64,000 nucleotides of DNA from Mytilus californianus (Eukaryota > Mollusca > Bivalvia > Mytilida > Mytilidae): assembly GCF_021869535.1 (NCBI RefSeq), contig NW_026262593.1:54363318-54427317 (forward strand), in the 5' to 3' direction. Both the position numbers and the translations under genes were made by a program. Positions 44,680 to 57,545 of this stretch are shown here, piece after piece. The notes below the pieces were generated by a model that saw only the letters and a program-made list of their open reading frames with translations, was not told the origin of the DNA and did no database searches. The first letter of the stretch is position 1; every line of letters begins with the position of its first letter.

Positions 44680-46340
44680 AAATACAACTGTGGTAAAACA
44701 TCCTTATTATTTTGAAAACATTAAAGTTATAAGACTTGTCTTCGATGAGTACATTTCATTGTTTTTTTTCAACTTATCCAAGTGGCATTTTCAACCATCA
44801 TTTAACTAATGGACAATTACATAATATAGCAGAAATTAAGAAATTATTAAGAAGCAGAGGTCAGTACTTACGCGAGCAAGATGAATCATATAGCTCATCA
44901 CATATTAACGTATTTTATCATCGTTTGTTATAAACGTTTTGGGATATGAGTGTCCTTGATTAAGATAAATATAAAAGCGCTTCTGACGTTTGCGATTTAT
45001 AAAGTGCAATTTTCATAAGACAAAACATACAAGTAACAAAGACCAAAGTTCATATTAATTCGTATAATAAATCACATAGCTGTAATGCATTTGCACTATT
45101 GTCAACCATTTCATTGTTTTTGGGGAGGAGGGGAGATTAATAAAACAAACCGTTTGCGGTAGATATGTGAATTTACTTCGTTAGGTACTTTATATTTGTC
45201 AATTACATTTAAACATAGATAACCATTTAATATTCAACTGGAATTAATTTTAAAAGATATTAGTGCTCCCGAATTATATGCGTTTTTTGTCTCCATTTGT
45301 AACGCATTTGAAAGTTAATCGGCTGTTACCATTTAAGAAACGAAATACAAAATTTAACATATAAATTTCGATTTATCTTTACAACTTGTAAATTTTCGAA
45401 CAAAATGATTATTACAACTATTCTTGTGAATGTAAAGAAAATCGGGTTTCAATATTGTAGCACAGCTTCTTTTTTTTAGATCGCCTTGGTCCAATAATTT
45501 TCTTGATTTTTTTAAAGTCTTGCGTAAGACTTTTTACTTCAAAAGTTAGTTTATCTCTGTTGACATCTTTGTATTACCCAGATACACAATCTTATCAAAG
45601 AGAAATTGTCTTATTCAATAAGGAGCCACAAAATATATAATCTTACACGTATTTCAATTATTTGAGATGTATTTTTGATAACAATAGATAAGTCAAGACA
45701 AGCGCGTCGGACGAATACTAATTTTAGTGTTCGCTGATCCTCCTCATGTCCATTTATCCCATGTTTATGCTTATCATTTGTCGTGTTTTGGAAGAAAAAA
45801 TCTGAAAACTTTAGAGCGTATCCTCTAGTTTAATAACTTAATATTTCATTCACTACATGATGCAACTAGATAACTTTCAATTACTTCTAATAGTGTTTAT
45901 TAGTTAAGGTGGTGAAATAACCATAATAAGTTAGGGTGATTAAATACATAAATTCAACAGAAGTGATGAAAGGATGCATCGCTTTTTTAAATTAACGCAG
46001 TAAAAACGCAAGCAACAGTACTAGTTTTCATGCTAATGTCAGCCATGTTCTAAAGTACAATGTAATATATCATACAAATTAAACATTTTAGTTAGACTTT
46101 TATTTTACACGTCGTAACTTTATGATAAAATTAAAAAAATATTAACAAGTTCAGTAATAAGTATCTGGAAACCCAAGGTTGTGATGGACCAAATTTGCAT
46201 CCCCATGTACTCTCAATCTTTCAGTTTGGAGTACAATGAAAGTCTATATATCTCGTTCAATAATGATATTTTTATTTAAAAAAGGAAATGATACAACTCT
46301 TTTTTGCAATGTTCAACTGCCACGTTTACATAAATATTGG
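44680..46340. other. Unassigned AT-rich DNA
   Basis: Only short unsupported frames. No repeat family or RNA recognised. Confidence 0.3.
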
Positions 46341-46354
46341 TGATATACACAGCA

Positions 46355-46640
46355 TAAAATGCAACGCATGTAAACGCATGTTTACCAGGAATTTACCATA
46401 CGTTTCTAAACATGTCAGAAACGCATGTTTGGAGCACCGTACGTTTAACGCATGTTTAGAGAACGTAAAGTTTACATGCGTTTATGTGAAACATGCGTTT
46501 GAAAACACATGGTAAAACGCATGTTTATATGTGAAACATGCGTTTGAAAACACATGGTAAACACATGTTTATGGTAACCATATGTCTGAGAACATATGTT
46601 AAACACATGTTCATAAACCGTATGGTAAACATATGTTTGG
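46355..46640. repeat. Degenerate repeats built on ACATGCGTTT/AACGCATGTTT
   Basis: About a dozen overlapping occurrences of 'aaacgcatgtt', 'aacatgcgtttgaaaacaca', 'catggtaaac' and 'acatatgtt', in both orientations. The array is rich in short palindromes (CATG, ACATGT, CATATG). It contains two short in-frame stretches that I take as chance. Confidence 0.7.
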
Positions 46641-46659
46641 ATGATGGTTGCTTTACTTC

Positions 46660-49300
46660 CAGTGGCAGGTCAGATGCATATTCAGGTTATGAAATCATAA
46701 TTATGAGAAATGAGCACTTACCCTGCTTTGTATTAGACTGACACCCTGAGACAGGTTTTAAAAGTGCTAACTCACAAAGTAACAGTTTGCAGGAAGACAT
46801 GTCACCCTACCTGGACACATTATTCTGACTACCAGTCGATTCAGTCTTTGCTCTTACTTATTAATGATGCTTGCCAAGCAGAGACGCAGCTAATACCAGT
46901 GTTCAAGTCTTTGCATTGACTCAGCCCCTGTTTGAACCTATAATAACCTCCTGTACTCAAGGCAAGCACTCTCAGACTAACCAGGCAGTCTAACGTATAT
47001 GTTTGAGAAATATCATATAGGATATATGAACAAAACATAAGTCATTATGTGAATTATGCGTTTCAAATTAAACTTTAATGGTGTCAATTCTATTGCACCA
47101 TATGAGCATTTCATCTCAGTGCTATACAATTTGCACTTTGACCCTCTGTTTTTTTAAGATTTTTTGAAGAGCACTTACAAATTATATCATTAAGTTGAGA
47201 ACACCTTACCAATCCTGTCAGCGTAAGTTCAAACCAATTGCTATGCATACACGTTTTTCTTGAAATTGCATGATTGATAATAAATTCTTGTCTGTGGTAG
47301 CAGAATATATTTTTTAAATTTGTAAAGTGTATAATCAAATGTAACATGATGTAACATGTTACATATATTGTAACAAAAATAAGTCAATTTCTTCATCTTC
47401 TTCCTTTTTCGTCAAACTAGTTTCTTTCTATGGCAGATTCTGAAATTAAGCAAGGTGCAAAGTTTATTATAACAGCAAATAACTATCAATTTATCTTCAT
47501 TTCAAAACAAGCAAAATAATTAAGTTAAGGTTAATATTACGTACAGTGATACATGAACATCTATGTATATTAAAACACATTATATCAGAATACATTTTTA
47601 AAACAGTTATAATATATTCTTCCTTCTCAAATGACTCATTAATAAAGGAAACAATTTCTTTTTATATCCTGAACTGTCACCTTTCGAGTTTTAATTGTAT
47701 GATTTACTACACATGTTATTTTTTAAAGCATATAGAAACATGTTCATGTGTCTTGTCTAATTTAATATAAACTCCCTTATAATCCACAAGAAATTATATA
47801 ACGACTGTTTATGTTTTCAATTTTATTACTATTTTGTTGTTGAGAGTAAAGAAATTCAAAAGTGATATTGTTATCCAACCTGTAGGACTCTGAACCGCAA
47901 ATGTCATGCTGATGTGCAAAGGTTAAACGCCTAAGTGCATTTTTGATCAAGCCGAAGTGCGATGATGGCATTGTGACACTTTCTTATTGATAGCTTTGCT
48001 AAATTGCTATGGTGGTTATGTTGAAGTGCGATGGATTACATAAACCATATTTTCAATGTTTTTTTTTTACATGTTTACATGTCGATTTGGTCAAGGTAAT
48101 TCTATATAACACCCACTTCATTAAGTGGTGATATAATTTGATTGGTTGAGGTCACTACTTAAACATTAAAATATATATAGATTTTATAACATAATACCTG
48201 GTCTTTTCTTGCTCATGCTGGTGTCCATGTACTGTATTTTCTACTTTTCTGTATCACTTATATGTTCCACTTCTCCAAAAAGTCCAATAAAAACTCGATT
48301 TCATCAGGCCCATTGACATTTAGCTTGTTTTTGTGGAAAATGACCGTTGAAATTAAAACATTGATTTTATTACAACTTACTAATTTTTAGGATTATATGT
48401 ACCAATCTTATGTCCCTATGTTTAGTTAAAAATCACCCGTCTTTATACATGTAATAAGTGATTATTTTATAGTCAACTTATAAAACTACACATATATTAT
48501 AAAATTATAGCCTTTGTATGAGGTCGATATAGGGTTATATCAAGAGAAGCATATTGATTATGGACAAGGCCAAGGTTGATGTGCTTCTCGTGGTCAATAT
48601 AATCTCCATTGAAATGAGAAGTGCATATCTTACTTCAACTACATTACAAGTATTATTGACAAGTTTATCATAAGTTATTTCTTGGTTCCTTTTAAACTGA
48701 CCAAATCATGAATTTTAACAAATCTTGAAGACATCGCCTCTGTCAAAAACAATATACCTACGTCTCACCTTCATGACTTTGCTATGGCAAAACAAAAACT
48801 AGAGGCTCTAAAGACCCAGTGTCGCTAACCTTGCCAGGTATATAATGCATATTCAACAAAGGACACTCTCCCACATTGCAGACGAGAATGGAATGCATGA
48901 CAAAATCTTTTTTTTTATATCTTGTAGATCATTTAGTCTGTTTAATTTCTTTCTATCTAATTAAATTTTTGCTCAAAACACAAAAGATGGTATAAAAATC
49001 CTCATTTAAGGGCAACCACTTCTATAAAGAGTGACAGTCTACAAGCTATAGAGCATATTTTGACTTCAGTAGATCTTGCATTGCTGATAATTTTGTGACT
49101 TACAGTGTCTACCCAGTATTTATCTATTTTAATTATTATAGTATCAGACAACTTCCATAGAAATGTATATGAAAACTTCCCATTTGCCTGGTAGTTCCAA
49201 ACATCATCTTTTTGATATTTTTTTTACGAAGACGTAAAATACAAGTAAATATTCAAGAAAGAATGATTATTTTATCACGGCAATACAACATTTTGACGAT
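46660..49300. other. Unassigned AT-rich DNA
   Basis: No gene supported. Small features: a CCACTT...AAGTGG palindrome near 48110-48130, and 'gaagtgcgatg' repeated near 47953 and 48023. Confidence 0.3.
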
Positions 49301-49317
49301 TTAAGCGTTTTAAAAAC

Positions 49318-49690
49318 ATGTTGCTAATGTCATCTTATAATTGACAGAAATGGACAGATATAATTGACATTAGCAACATTTAAACCTAATTTTCTGTTTA
49401 ATTCCTTTTGAAAGACATATAAAGTATGTACATTCACAAATTGTTTTGATCTTGAAAATTGAGATAATACAATGATTCACTATAAACAACATACCACTTA
49501 ACTCTAACTTCAGGAAATTAATGTGCTAATGTCATCCAATTGACATCAATGCATGTTTCTAGTGTCATCATTTGACAGAAATTTTTGTGTCTAATGTCAT
49601 TCCTTGACAGATTTGTTGGTGTCTGATGTCATTTTGTACTTAAAATTATTATCTGTCAAAAGATGACAATAGAAACTGTAGACATGTCAA
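49318..49690. repeat. 'gctaatgtcat / attgaca' inverted-repeat cluster
   Basis: Begins with a hairpin in which 'atgttgctaatgtcat' (49318-49333) pairs with 'attgacattagcaacat' (about 49364-49380). Further copies of 'tgtcat' and 'ttgaca' follow every 20-40 bases up to about 49690. Similar pieces recur at 52158-52200 and 52348-52402. Not a known element to me. Confidence 0.55.
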
Positions 49691-49699
49691 ATAATTTAG

Positions 49700-50640
49700 G
49701 ATTTTGTAATTTATTTCACAGAAATTCCAGAATAAGACCCCCTCCTACCACCTCTCTCGCTCACTTCCTAAAGCACCTTCAAAATCTGGTCAGTGCCTAG
49801 ATGGCCTCTAAGGCCAAATAAAAAAAGTTCTGTGTTTTTCGTAACCCGACCGACTCTATTCTTGGGGGCCTTAAATTTTTTGATGATTTTTTAACAAGCA
49901 CTATGAAAGTCAAGAAAGGTCCCATATATAGTCTTTATCAAAAGTTTTTAAAAAATAGAAAAATATGCCTACCTACAGACTCAATTTTACAGGACATGTT
50001 ATCGGAAACACACTATTTTTTATTTAAGCCTAATGCAGGAGATTATGGGTTTGATCTCAGTCAGGGTCAAACAAAAGAATTTGAAATTGGTATTTGCTAC
50101 TAAGTTCTATGCTGTACATGTAGCATTTAGGAGTTATAGGAAGGACAGGTTGGCTCAGTCAGATCAATGTCCAGATAGGGTGACATATCTTCCTGCTGAC
50201 TGTAATCTTGTCAGGAATATGACCCTTGACTCCATATTTTACTGCCTTTTTGTTTGATTTTCGAGCTCCTGCTCCTATATTAGTTATAGTAAAGTAAAAT
50301 GTATTATTCCCCTTCTTGAGCACTAGTAAGTTAAGAAATCTTAAGAATCAACCCCCGTATTCAATCCCAGATTGTCTTTGTGACAAGAAACATTGTTTTA
50401 AATTTTTGGATTATTGGTGAAGTAGAACAATAATTATCGTGAAAAAAACAAAAGACCTCAGATGCTAAAGATAACGACACCAAGGCCATACCATAAAAAA
50501 ATTTCAGACTTGAAAAAAAATCAAAATTTTGGCCATTTATGATCCCTTTAATCTCAGAAATGCTAAAAAAATGTAGACAGGGATTTGATTAGAAATCTAA
50601 TGCAAATAAACCCCAGAAAAAATCTGCTGCATATAATTGA
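49700..50640. other. Unassigned, with open frames of 66 and 74 codons
   Basis: Two overlapping plus-strand frames (49903-50103 and 50033-50257) give ordinary-looking peptides but no family I recognise. They could be a relic of a gene. Confidence 0.15.
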
Positions 50641-50644
50641 TTGA

Positions 50645-51290
50645 AATAGGTCAGATAGTGTATCTAACCTTAATGAAGCCTACATGCTCCAACTCAACAT
50701 GATCAAGCTCCAGTTCCCTTTCATAGAAGCCAAGAAAACTTTGATGAAAATTTTTCTTCTGTAATGATTTTGTTAAATTTCAAACTATCGACAAACAGGA
50801 AGTGGCTGCACAGCAGATATAAAATCTGCTTACATGCTACAACTCAACATTATCAAGTTATTTCATAGATGCCAAGGAAAGTTTGATGACATTTTTTTTT
50901 GAGAAATAAGTATGTTAAATTTCAATCTGTTGGCAAACAGGAAATTGCTTACACTCTTCAACTCAACATAATCAAGCTCCAGCTCAAATATTAAATCATC
51001 CCCTTTCATAGAAGTCATTAAAACGTTGACGAACATTTTTCTTAATAGGTATTAATAAATTTCAAACTATCAGCAAACAGGAAGTGGCTGCAAGGCGGAT
51101 CGAAAATTTGCTTTCACTCGTGTACAACTCATCATCATTAAACTCCAGACAAAATATAAAACATTAAACAATTCCCTTTCATAGAAGCTGAGAAAACTTT
51201 GACAAAGGTGTTCTACCCAAAGTCTTTCGGTCAGACAGATGGACTGACACACGAAGTCGATCGGTTACTGGACCTTCTTTAGCCGTTGGT
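50645..51290 (+). repeat. Tandem ~130-base bivalve repeat
   Basis: About four diverged copies with the order 'tgctccaactcaacat', 'atcaagctccag', 'cctttcatagaagcc', 'aaaactttgatg', 'aaatttcaaactatc', 'caaacaggaagtggctgc'. The last ends 'gtctttcggtcagacagatg'. A familiar molluscan dispersed repeat body. Confidence 0.7.
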
Positions 51291-51294
51291 GACG

Positions 51295-51585
51295 CAGGTA
51301 AAAACAAGAATGTGTCCATAGTACAGGGATGCCCCTCTCGCACTATTATTTTCTATGTTCAGTGGACCGTGAAATTGGGGTCAAAAATCTAATTTGGCAT
51401 TTAAATTAGAAAGATCATATCATAGGGAACATGTGTACTAAGTTTCAAGTTGATTGGACTTCAACTTCATCAAAAACTACCTTGACCAAAAACTTTAACC
51501 TGAAGCTGGACAGACGGACGAACGAACGCACAGACCAGAAAACATAATGCCCCTACTACTATCGTAGGTGGAGCATAAAAAAATC
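51295..51585 (+). repeat. Molluscan dispersed repeat
   Basis: Recognised by 'aagaatgtgtccatagtac', 'atgttcagtggaccgtgaaa', 'tactaagtttcaagttgatt', 'aactaccttgaccaaaaact', 'acagacggacgaacgaacgc' and the end 'atcgtaggtggagcataaaa'. A non-coding SINE-like unit common in bivalves. Confidence 0.7.
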
Positions 51586-51589
51586 GATC

Positions 51590-53385
51590 AAAATCAGTTG
51601 AAAAATGAACATTTTATATTTTAGAGTACACACACTGGTTTGTCCTTTTGGGCCCCTTGTTTATAAACGGTAAACAATAATTACTTTTTTATTGTGTTTT
51701 TTTTTTCTTTAACCAGTGGAGGGGTTAGTCTTGTATATTTTCAATTTCTGCAAGCTACAACTTCTACAGAAATAATAAATTAATAAATCATCACATTAAG
51801 ACTAAGACTTTATTAAATGGATATATATTTCAAAATTAAATGTAAACACAAAGATCTGTGAAAGCTGCCAGTGTACCAATATGCATGATATGTAACGTAA
51901 GTAAATTCATGTTATATTTAAACACGATTCCCTATTAGAATAATAATAAAATCCACAAAAATATTTCTGTCATTAAATGAGATTAGAAACAACGAATTCT
52001 GTCGTTTGGATGACATTCGTAACACATGGTGCTTTAAACTTGGAAAAATGCGACCTCTTGTCTCTTCCTTGGTGTCTTTGGTATTTTCTTACTTTTGTAC
52101 GCTAATTCAAGAGTTTTTGAATGGCATTATCGCTTAAAACAACAAATATGGGCAAGTATGTTGCTAATGTCATGTGTAGCTAGTGTCAAAAAAGTTGACA
52201 GAGGACACGTAACATACATTTTCTTTCAATTGCAAGGCGCGGAGACACGCCATTTTAATTTTTTATTTAAAACGCACAAGTGATATAAATCGTCGTCACT
52301 AAAATACTTACCTGCAGGCGTATAATATTCGAAACAAGGACGATTATCTGTGATATCGTCAACATGGCAATTTGACAGAAATGACGATGTCAACACAATA
52401 TAGATAAAAAAAAAAAGTATTTCACGTTAATCAGTATTGTTGTTTTTCACAAAATTTGTTCTTATTATTCACAACTTCATATAATTTTCAGGATGACATG
52501 GCATACTTATAAAAAAAAAGTATAAACTTGCTTTGAACTAAAAAAGATACATAACTTTTATTCGCATCTTATGTTCTCATTAAACTCTGGGAAAATTACA
52601 GATGCATTTAACAGTGCAATATTTAGTAACAAACATGTTTGAAACGGAAAGTACACTAACAAACGATTTTTATTTATAGTTAACAAGAAACAGTTAGGTG
52701 GTATACGTAACTACAAATAATCTGAAAAATGATAAAAATATCAAATGAAATGAAGCAAAAAAGGTTGTTTTTGTAACTTTTTGGTTCACACTAGTAGATA
52801 AAACTTATTAGGACAAGTGTAATTCATTATTGAAAAAATATCTTCAACCTTTCACAGTTATTCTGCAATAAGCGAAAGATATAAAAAATGGAACCATTTC
52901 AACTATTAATTACATTATGAAAGAAAGATAACTCATACTTACAATTGTAACTATCAAATAAATGTGTAACTCAATTACATGCACAACACAATTGAACAGT
53001 GGTTAGTATGCATCGTATAGATATATTTATGTTTGTAAGACTTAAATATGTGTTTCTATGTTATGATAATCGGAGTTACGGTATTTATCTTTTTATTTTA
53101 AGATTTCAGTCTTTGATAGAAATATATACTCATGTAAAAAAACCAATGTATTTTTCTACATATGTAGAGGAAATAACAACACTATATGTCACTTTGTGCA
53201 TTTATGAGTACATGTACAAACATGTTGCATCAATAATAATCTATTCTATTTACATCAATTTAATCATAATTGAATATAAGTTAATTTTTGTTTTTGTGGG
53301 ATTTTTTCTTATTTATTTTTTGGGAGGAGGTTTGCGTGTTTATATAATATAAGCGCTGACACTACGGATAGGTCATAATTATTAA
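51590..53385. other. Unassigned AT-rich DNA
   Basis: A 117-codon plus-strand frame at 52999-53352 is rich in I, Y and F and is unlikely to be real. Short 'tgtcat/tgaca' repeats at 52158-52402 resemble the 49.3-kb cluster. Confidence 0.3.
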
Positions 53386-53387
53386 TA

Positions 53388-53510
53388 TAATTGAGAATGT
53401 AAATGGGGAATATGTCAAACAGACAACAACCCGACCAAAAAAAACCGAAAACAGCCGAAACCAACCAATTAATCTTCAACGGAGCGAGAAAATCCTGTAT
53501 TTTGTCCTGC
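53388..53510 (-). repeat. Fragment of the PLE 1-type tail end
   Basis: The minus strand of the tail terminus: 'ttgagaatgtaaatggggaa', 'gtcaaacagacaacaacccg', then 'gagcgagaaa'. It matches the last ~110 bases of 10791-11154. Confidence 0.75.
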
Positions 53511-54780
53511 AAAAAGGGTAAGTTATTTTTCAATCTTTTTTTATTTATTATAATTTCAGTCCAGTTTGGACATTTTGCTTGTATTCGATCAGGTTCTTTT
53601 TATTGTCTTTCTTAACAAAATAGTACTTTGCAGATTAGTATAGATCAATAACAACTATTCAATTATTGGCTGCAAACGATTTGTTGAACAGACAAAGACA
53701 AACAGACAAACAGCAGTACACAAAAGACAACATAGAAAACCTAAGACTGATCAATACTAACCCCTACAAGAGCTAGGAGTGATCTATTTGATATAAGTTG
53801 CCTTTCTTATTAGTCAGACAAATGAAAGAATTATACATATACATAACGGACTTTGTTTAAAAATTATTCGACAACCTATCATATTTGCTGTACTATAAAT
53901 GTTTTATGTAACCTCTCGTTATAGTAGTATTAACAAAAATCTGAAACTAGTTATATTAACAAGATATTGTATAGTGACTTGTTTTTGTTTTGAATGATTC
54001 GTGTTGCTATGATTTCCTTGTTTTAGAAATAGAAAAGAATAATATTTTAGTTTCGTGTTTTTAAGATCCGTAATTAAATACCAAATGTAGCTTAAATCCG
54101 TTAGCATTTGGCACGATAAAAAATATTTGCAAACAATCTTGAAGTTCATACAAAGAAATAACTATGCATATATAAAATGAAGGTATACAATACCATTCGT
54201 ATAACTGGTATATGTCATTAAGTAAGTATAGAAGAAACTATTTATTTTTTTTCTTGACATTTGTAATTTATTAAATGCTGAATGGCTTGTAAACATATCA
54301 AAAATATAAAATTAATCCTGAACATAAAATATCAAAATCATCTTAATCCAATTGGGTCTTTATTTAATAGTTCGTGACATTGGGCATTTTGTCCAATGAT
54401 TTTTAAATTATCATCTTTAAATAAAACTTGTGGATAACGAACATTAGGATGGACGGACATGGCATTCCTATACAATCCAAATATTTGAGTTGAGGGAAGG
54501 TTAGAAGTCGACATAGTTCACGCTATATGCAGTGTATGACACACTTCTGGTTTAACAATAATGGTTTTCATTAGGAAATGGTACAATTTTAATTCTCAGT
54601 CTTCAACTGCCGAGATTCCATAAATGTAGAAAAACATAAAAACAAAAAGCATACCCATCTAAAATCTATACTGTTTCTTGTTTTCAGAATAAAAAAGACA
54701 ACTAAATAAAGACCAAAACTTATGTAGAGACCTAGCGTTGAAAAGTGGTAATTTTTCCAATTAGTGCACAATTTAAAAGC
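53511..54780. other. Unassigned AT-rich DNA
   Basis: Short frames only; no repeat family recognised. Confidence 0.3.
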
Positions 54781-54785
54781 AATAT

Positions 54786-54983
54786 TGTTGACATCGCGAT
54801 ATTAGCAGAGTAAACACGACATCGCGTTAAAATTGTTGACATTGTAAGAACTCGTATATATTGTTTACATCTTTGAAATCGTTTACATCACGATGTATAC
54901 AATGTAGTGACGATCTCTTGTTAACATCGTTTATATCGCGATGTCTACGATGTGAACGATATAAATACTAATGTATAGACTTG
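54786..54983. repeat. 'acatcgcgatgt' minisatellite, left part
   Basis: Irregular copies of a unit containing 'ttgacatcgcgat', 'aacatcg', 'tctacgatgtgaacgat'. The array resumes after the Harbinger-like insertion at 57025. Confidence 0.85.
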
Positions 54984-55197
54984 GGCCGTGTTTACACCAA
55001 ACGCCATGTACAGTAAACATGTTTACAATTAGTTTAATGTAATGTACACTGGTTTCACATTAAATTTGTTCACATCTATACACCTTGTTTAATTACCTGT
55101 ACATAAGGTTTGTTCACACTTGTAAACTTTATGTCATTTAAATGTTCATTACGTAAAACCGAAGGCAAATTTTTCGGACAACTTTTCTAGCAGTTAG

Positions 55198-55489
55198 GGA
55201 ACGACCATTTGACTTCAAAAAGGGGGGGAAATGGATTTTTCCTTGAAAAATATTCTGATCCCCAATTTAATAAAAAAAAAAAAAAAACATTCTGGTCAAA
55301 CAGATAATAAGAAAAAATATTCTGAACTCAGAGTTTTCCCATACATTATAGTGTTAAATATTGAAAAAAAATACTTGATTGCTAGCATCGAAAAAAACTG
55401 AATAAGAACGTTCGCGCGAAATAAAAAAGACTCAGAAAAAGAAACATAATCCCCCCCCCCCCCCTTTTGAAGTTAAGTGGTTGCTCCTT
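55198..55489. mobile_element. Nested MITE with G-tract/C-tract ends
   Basis: Inverted ends: 'acgaccatttgacttcaaaa' plus a G run (55201-55227) against a C run plus 'ttttgaagttaagtggttg' (55451-55483). It sits inside the Harbinger-like element and so is the younger of the two. The interior repeats 'aaatattctga'. Exact boundaries and target duplication are unclear. Confidence 0.7.
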
Positions 55490-55535
55490 TATGAAAGCCA
55501 TTTTGATGATTTGAAGTAGTTTAAAGATACTAAAG

Positions 55536-55736
55536 ATGTCTCGATTACGTACTAGAAAACGGAGACAGCAGCGTGCTTACAGACGAAGAAAAAGGATTGA
55601 GAGATTAAGGATCACTACATTTCTATCTTTTCTGTTTGTTTCAAATGGTATTTCTTCTCCATGGAGTATTTGGCAAAGGGAGGGGGTAATGTTTTTTTTT
55701 ATTTCTAAGTGTATATTAACGGATCGGAGATACTAG
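55536..55736 (+). CDS. Arg-rich small frame inside the transposon
   Basis: 66 codons starting MSRLRTRKRRQQRAYRRRK. Arginine is not favoured by AT-rich DNA, so the basic N-terminus is notable. It then turns hydrophobic. It could be the first exon of a transposon protein or an unrelated relic. No domain recognised. Confidence 0.25.
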   Translation: MSRLRTRKRRQQRAYRRRKRIERLRITTFLSFLFVSNGISSPWSIWQREGVMFFFISKCILTDRRY

Positions 55737-57024
55737 ACAAACAATACAATTTAACTCACACTTTTTACAGCGGATGACCGTTAGGGCATTCCGGTGTATT
55801 GCTATCGCCTAGATTTTCATTATGTAATATTCGTTTTGGGTTTTTAACCGATCTATAAACATGATGAATACGTAGACATCATCAAGTGCAGACTAACATT
55901 CCTTATCGCTCGTTATAAATTCATAATTTTTTCAATGAATACTCATCAAATACTTTTTAAAGAAGATAAATTAATAACATTAAAATGTTTTGTTATATTT
56001 ATATACATATAAGTAAAAAAATCATTAATAGCTATGCACACGCATGCGGAAGAATATCTCAAGTACGTTTGCAATCTCAAGGAACGATAACTCTGCATGG
56101 ATGATTAATCATTTTTTGCGGGAAAATACGAATGCCTACTCAAATCAATTCTATTAGAAAAATCGAATTATTACAGTAGAGTGACGTGTCCGCCATGCAC
56201 TTCCACTGCACTATTATTATTATAGTAGAATATAATGATATACCAATGCATGAAAATTATATATACATGTAACAGTAATATACAAGTATTAATATAATAT
56301 GTAACAATAAACCAGAGTTTACTGATTTGTATCACTACAATATAATAGTCATTACGGTGAGGATGAATTCCCTGTCATTAATTTATCATCCACGCACGAA
56401 CTTGTCCCAAAAAATAATTATATTTGTACATTAACCTCACTTTCAGGTATAGAGATGTGATTTTTTTTCTGTGACAAGTGCTTGTCGGACCATCCACAAG
56501 AACTTGCGGTCATCCGATGTTCAGTACTTCAGTACTTTGATTTTAGTAATGCATTTATGAGTGAATCGTTGTTTGAGTAAAGACCAGTGGCAAATATTTC
56601 TGTGTACGTCCAGTCGATTCGGGATGACCTTTTCAAATGAATTATGTGTTCGGCAATGATGATGCTTTGAGTCTTGATAAGGGGTTAATAAAGCTACGTA
56701 AAGTTTTTTTTATAACAAATAAATATATCAAGTTTAGACAAATATTTCTGTAAAGAACTTTATTAATAATTGTTATAAATATAAATTTTATTCAAAAAAT
56801 CGTTTCTTCCTTAAACATACATTGTAAAATTAATGTTCTAAATGCCTAGTTTTGTGTACACTTAACCTGTACAAGGCCTACATTGACTATCGAGTTCATG
56901 TAGACAAAACATGATTTAAACTACATGTAAACATTGAGTTTTATCAAAGGGAACGTAATTGTGTTTAGTTTACGTGTGAGTTACACTAACACAACACCGA
57001 GTTTAGGTCAATGTGAACACAGCC

Positions 57025-57545
57025 TTGGTATACAATATCAACACGATGTTGACCCACTGTTAATAACATTGCGATATTTACAATGATAAAACGATATCGT
57101 GTCAATATCTTTAACATTGTAAGAACTCTTATATACTGTTAACATTGTTGACATCGTTAACATCACAATGTATACAATGTAGTAACGATATCGTGTTGAC
57201 TTCGTTTACATCGCAATGTTGAATATGTGAACTATGTAAACACAAAGGTATTGACTTGGTATGCAATATAAACAATGTTAACACGTTATTGTCAACATCG
57301 CGATGTCTACTATGTGAACGATGTAAGCACAAAGGTAGAGAATTGGTATACAATATAAACACGATGCTGACTCGCTATTGTCAACATCGCAATGTCTACG
57401 ATGTGAACGATGTAAAAACAAGAGTGTATTGACTCGCTATTGTCTACAACGCAATGTCTACTATGAAACGATATCACAAGATAGACCCACAATACAATCC
57501 AAGCAATAATGACATGATACAGAAGACATCGCGATGTTGACAAAA
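57025..57545. repeat. 'acatcgcgatgt' minisatellite, right part
   Basis: About six irregular ~90-base units with landmarks 'gacttggtatacaatata', 'aacacgatgttgac', 'attgtcaacatcgcgatgtc', 'tacgatgtgaacgatgtaa'. The central 12-base palindrome ACATCGCGATGT is CpG-rich, which is unusual in this AT-rich region. Confidence 0.85.

Larger units (their letters stand above)
54984..57024. mobile_element. 2.0-kb Harbinger-like DNA transposon, TTG duplication
   Basis: Terminal inverted repeats GGCCGTGTTTACAC (left) and, read inward, GGCTGTGTTCACAT (right). TTG flanks it at 54981-54983 and 57025-57027. Removing the element and one TTG gives 'gtatagacttggtatacaat', which matches the array's own empty version 'gtattgacttggtatgcaat' (about 57247-57266), so the boundaries are firm. 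A 3-base target duplication fits the PIF/Harbinger group. Subterminal 'tgtacac/gtttac' motifs recur. No transposase was found; a basic 66-codon frame at 55536 is the only candidate. Confidence 0.85.

Noticed and set aside
49903..50257. Overlapping frames as a possible two-exon gene
   Set aside because: No donor/acceptor pair or known domain joins them; kept only as a note on the region.
52999..53352. 117-codon plus-strand frame
   Set aside because: Composition (I, Y, F, V) is what AT-rich DNA gives by chance. No motif, splice context or homology is visible.
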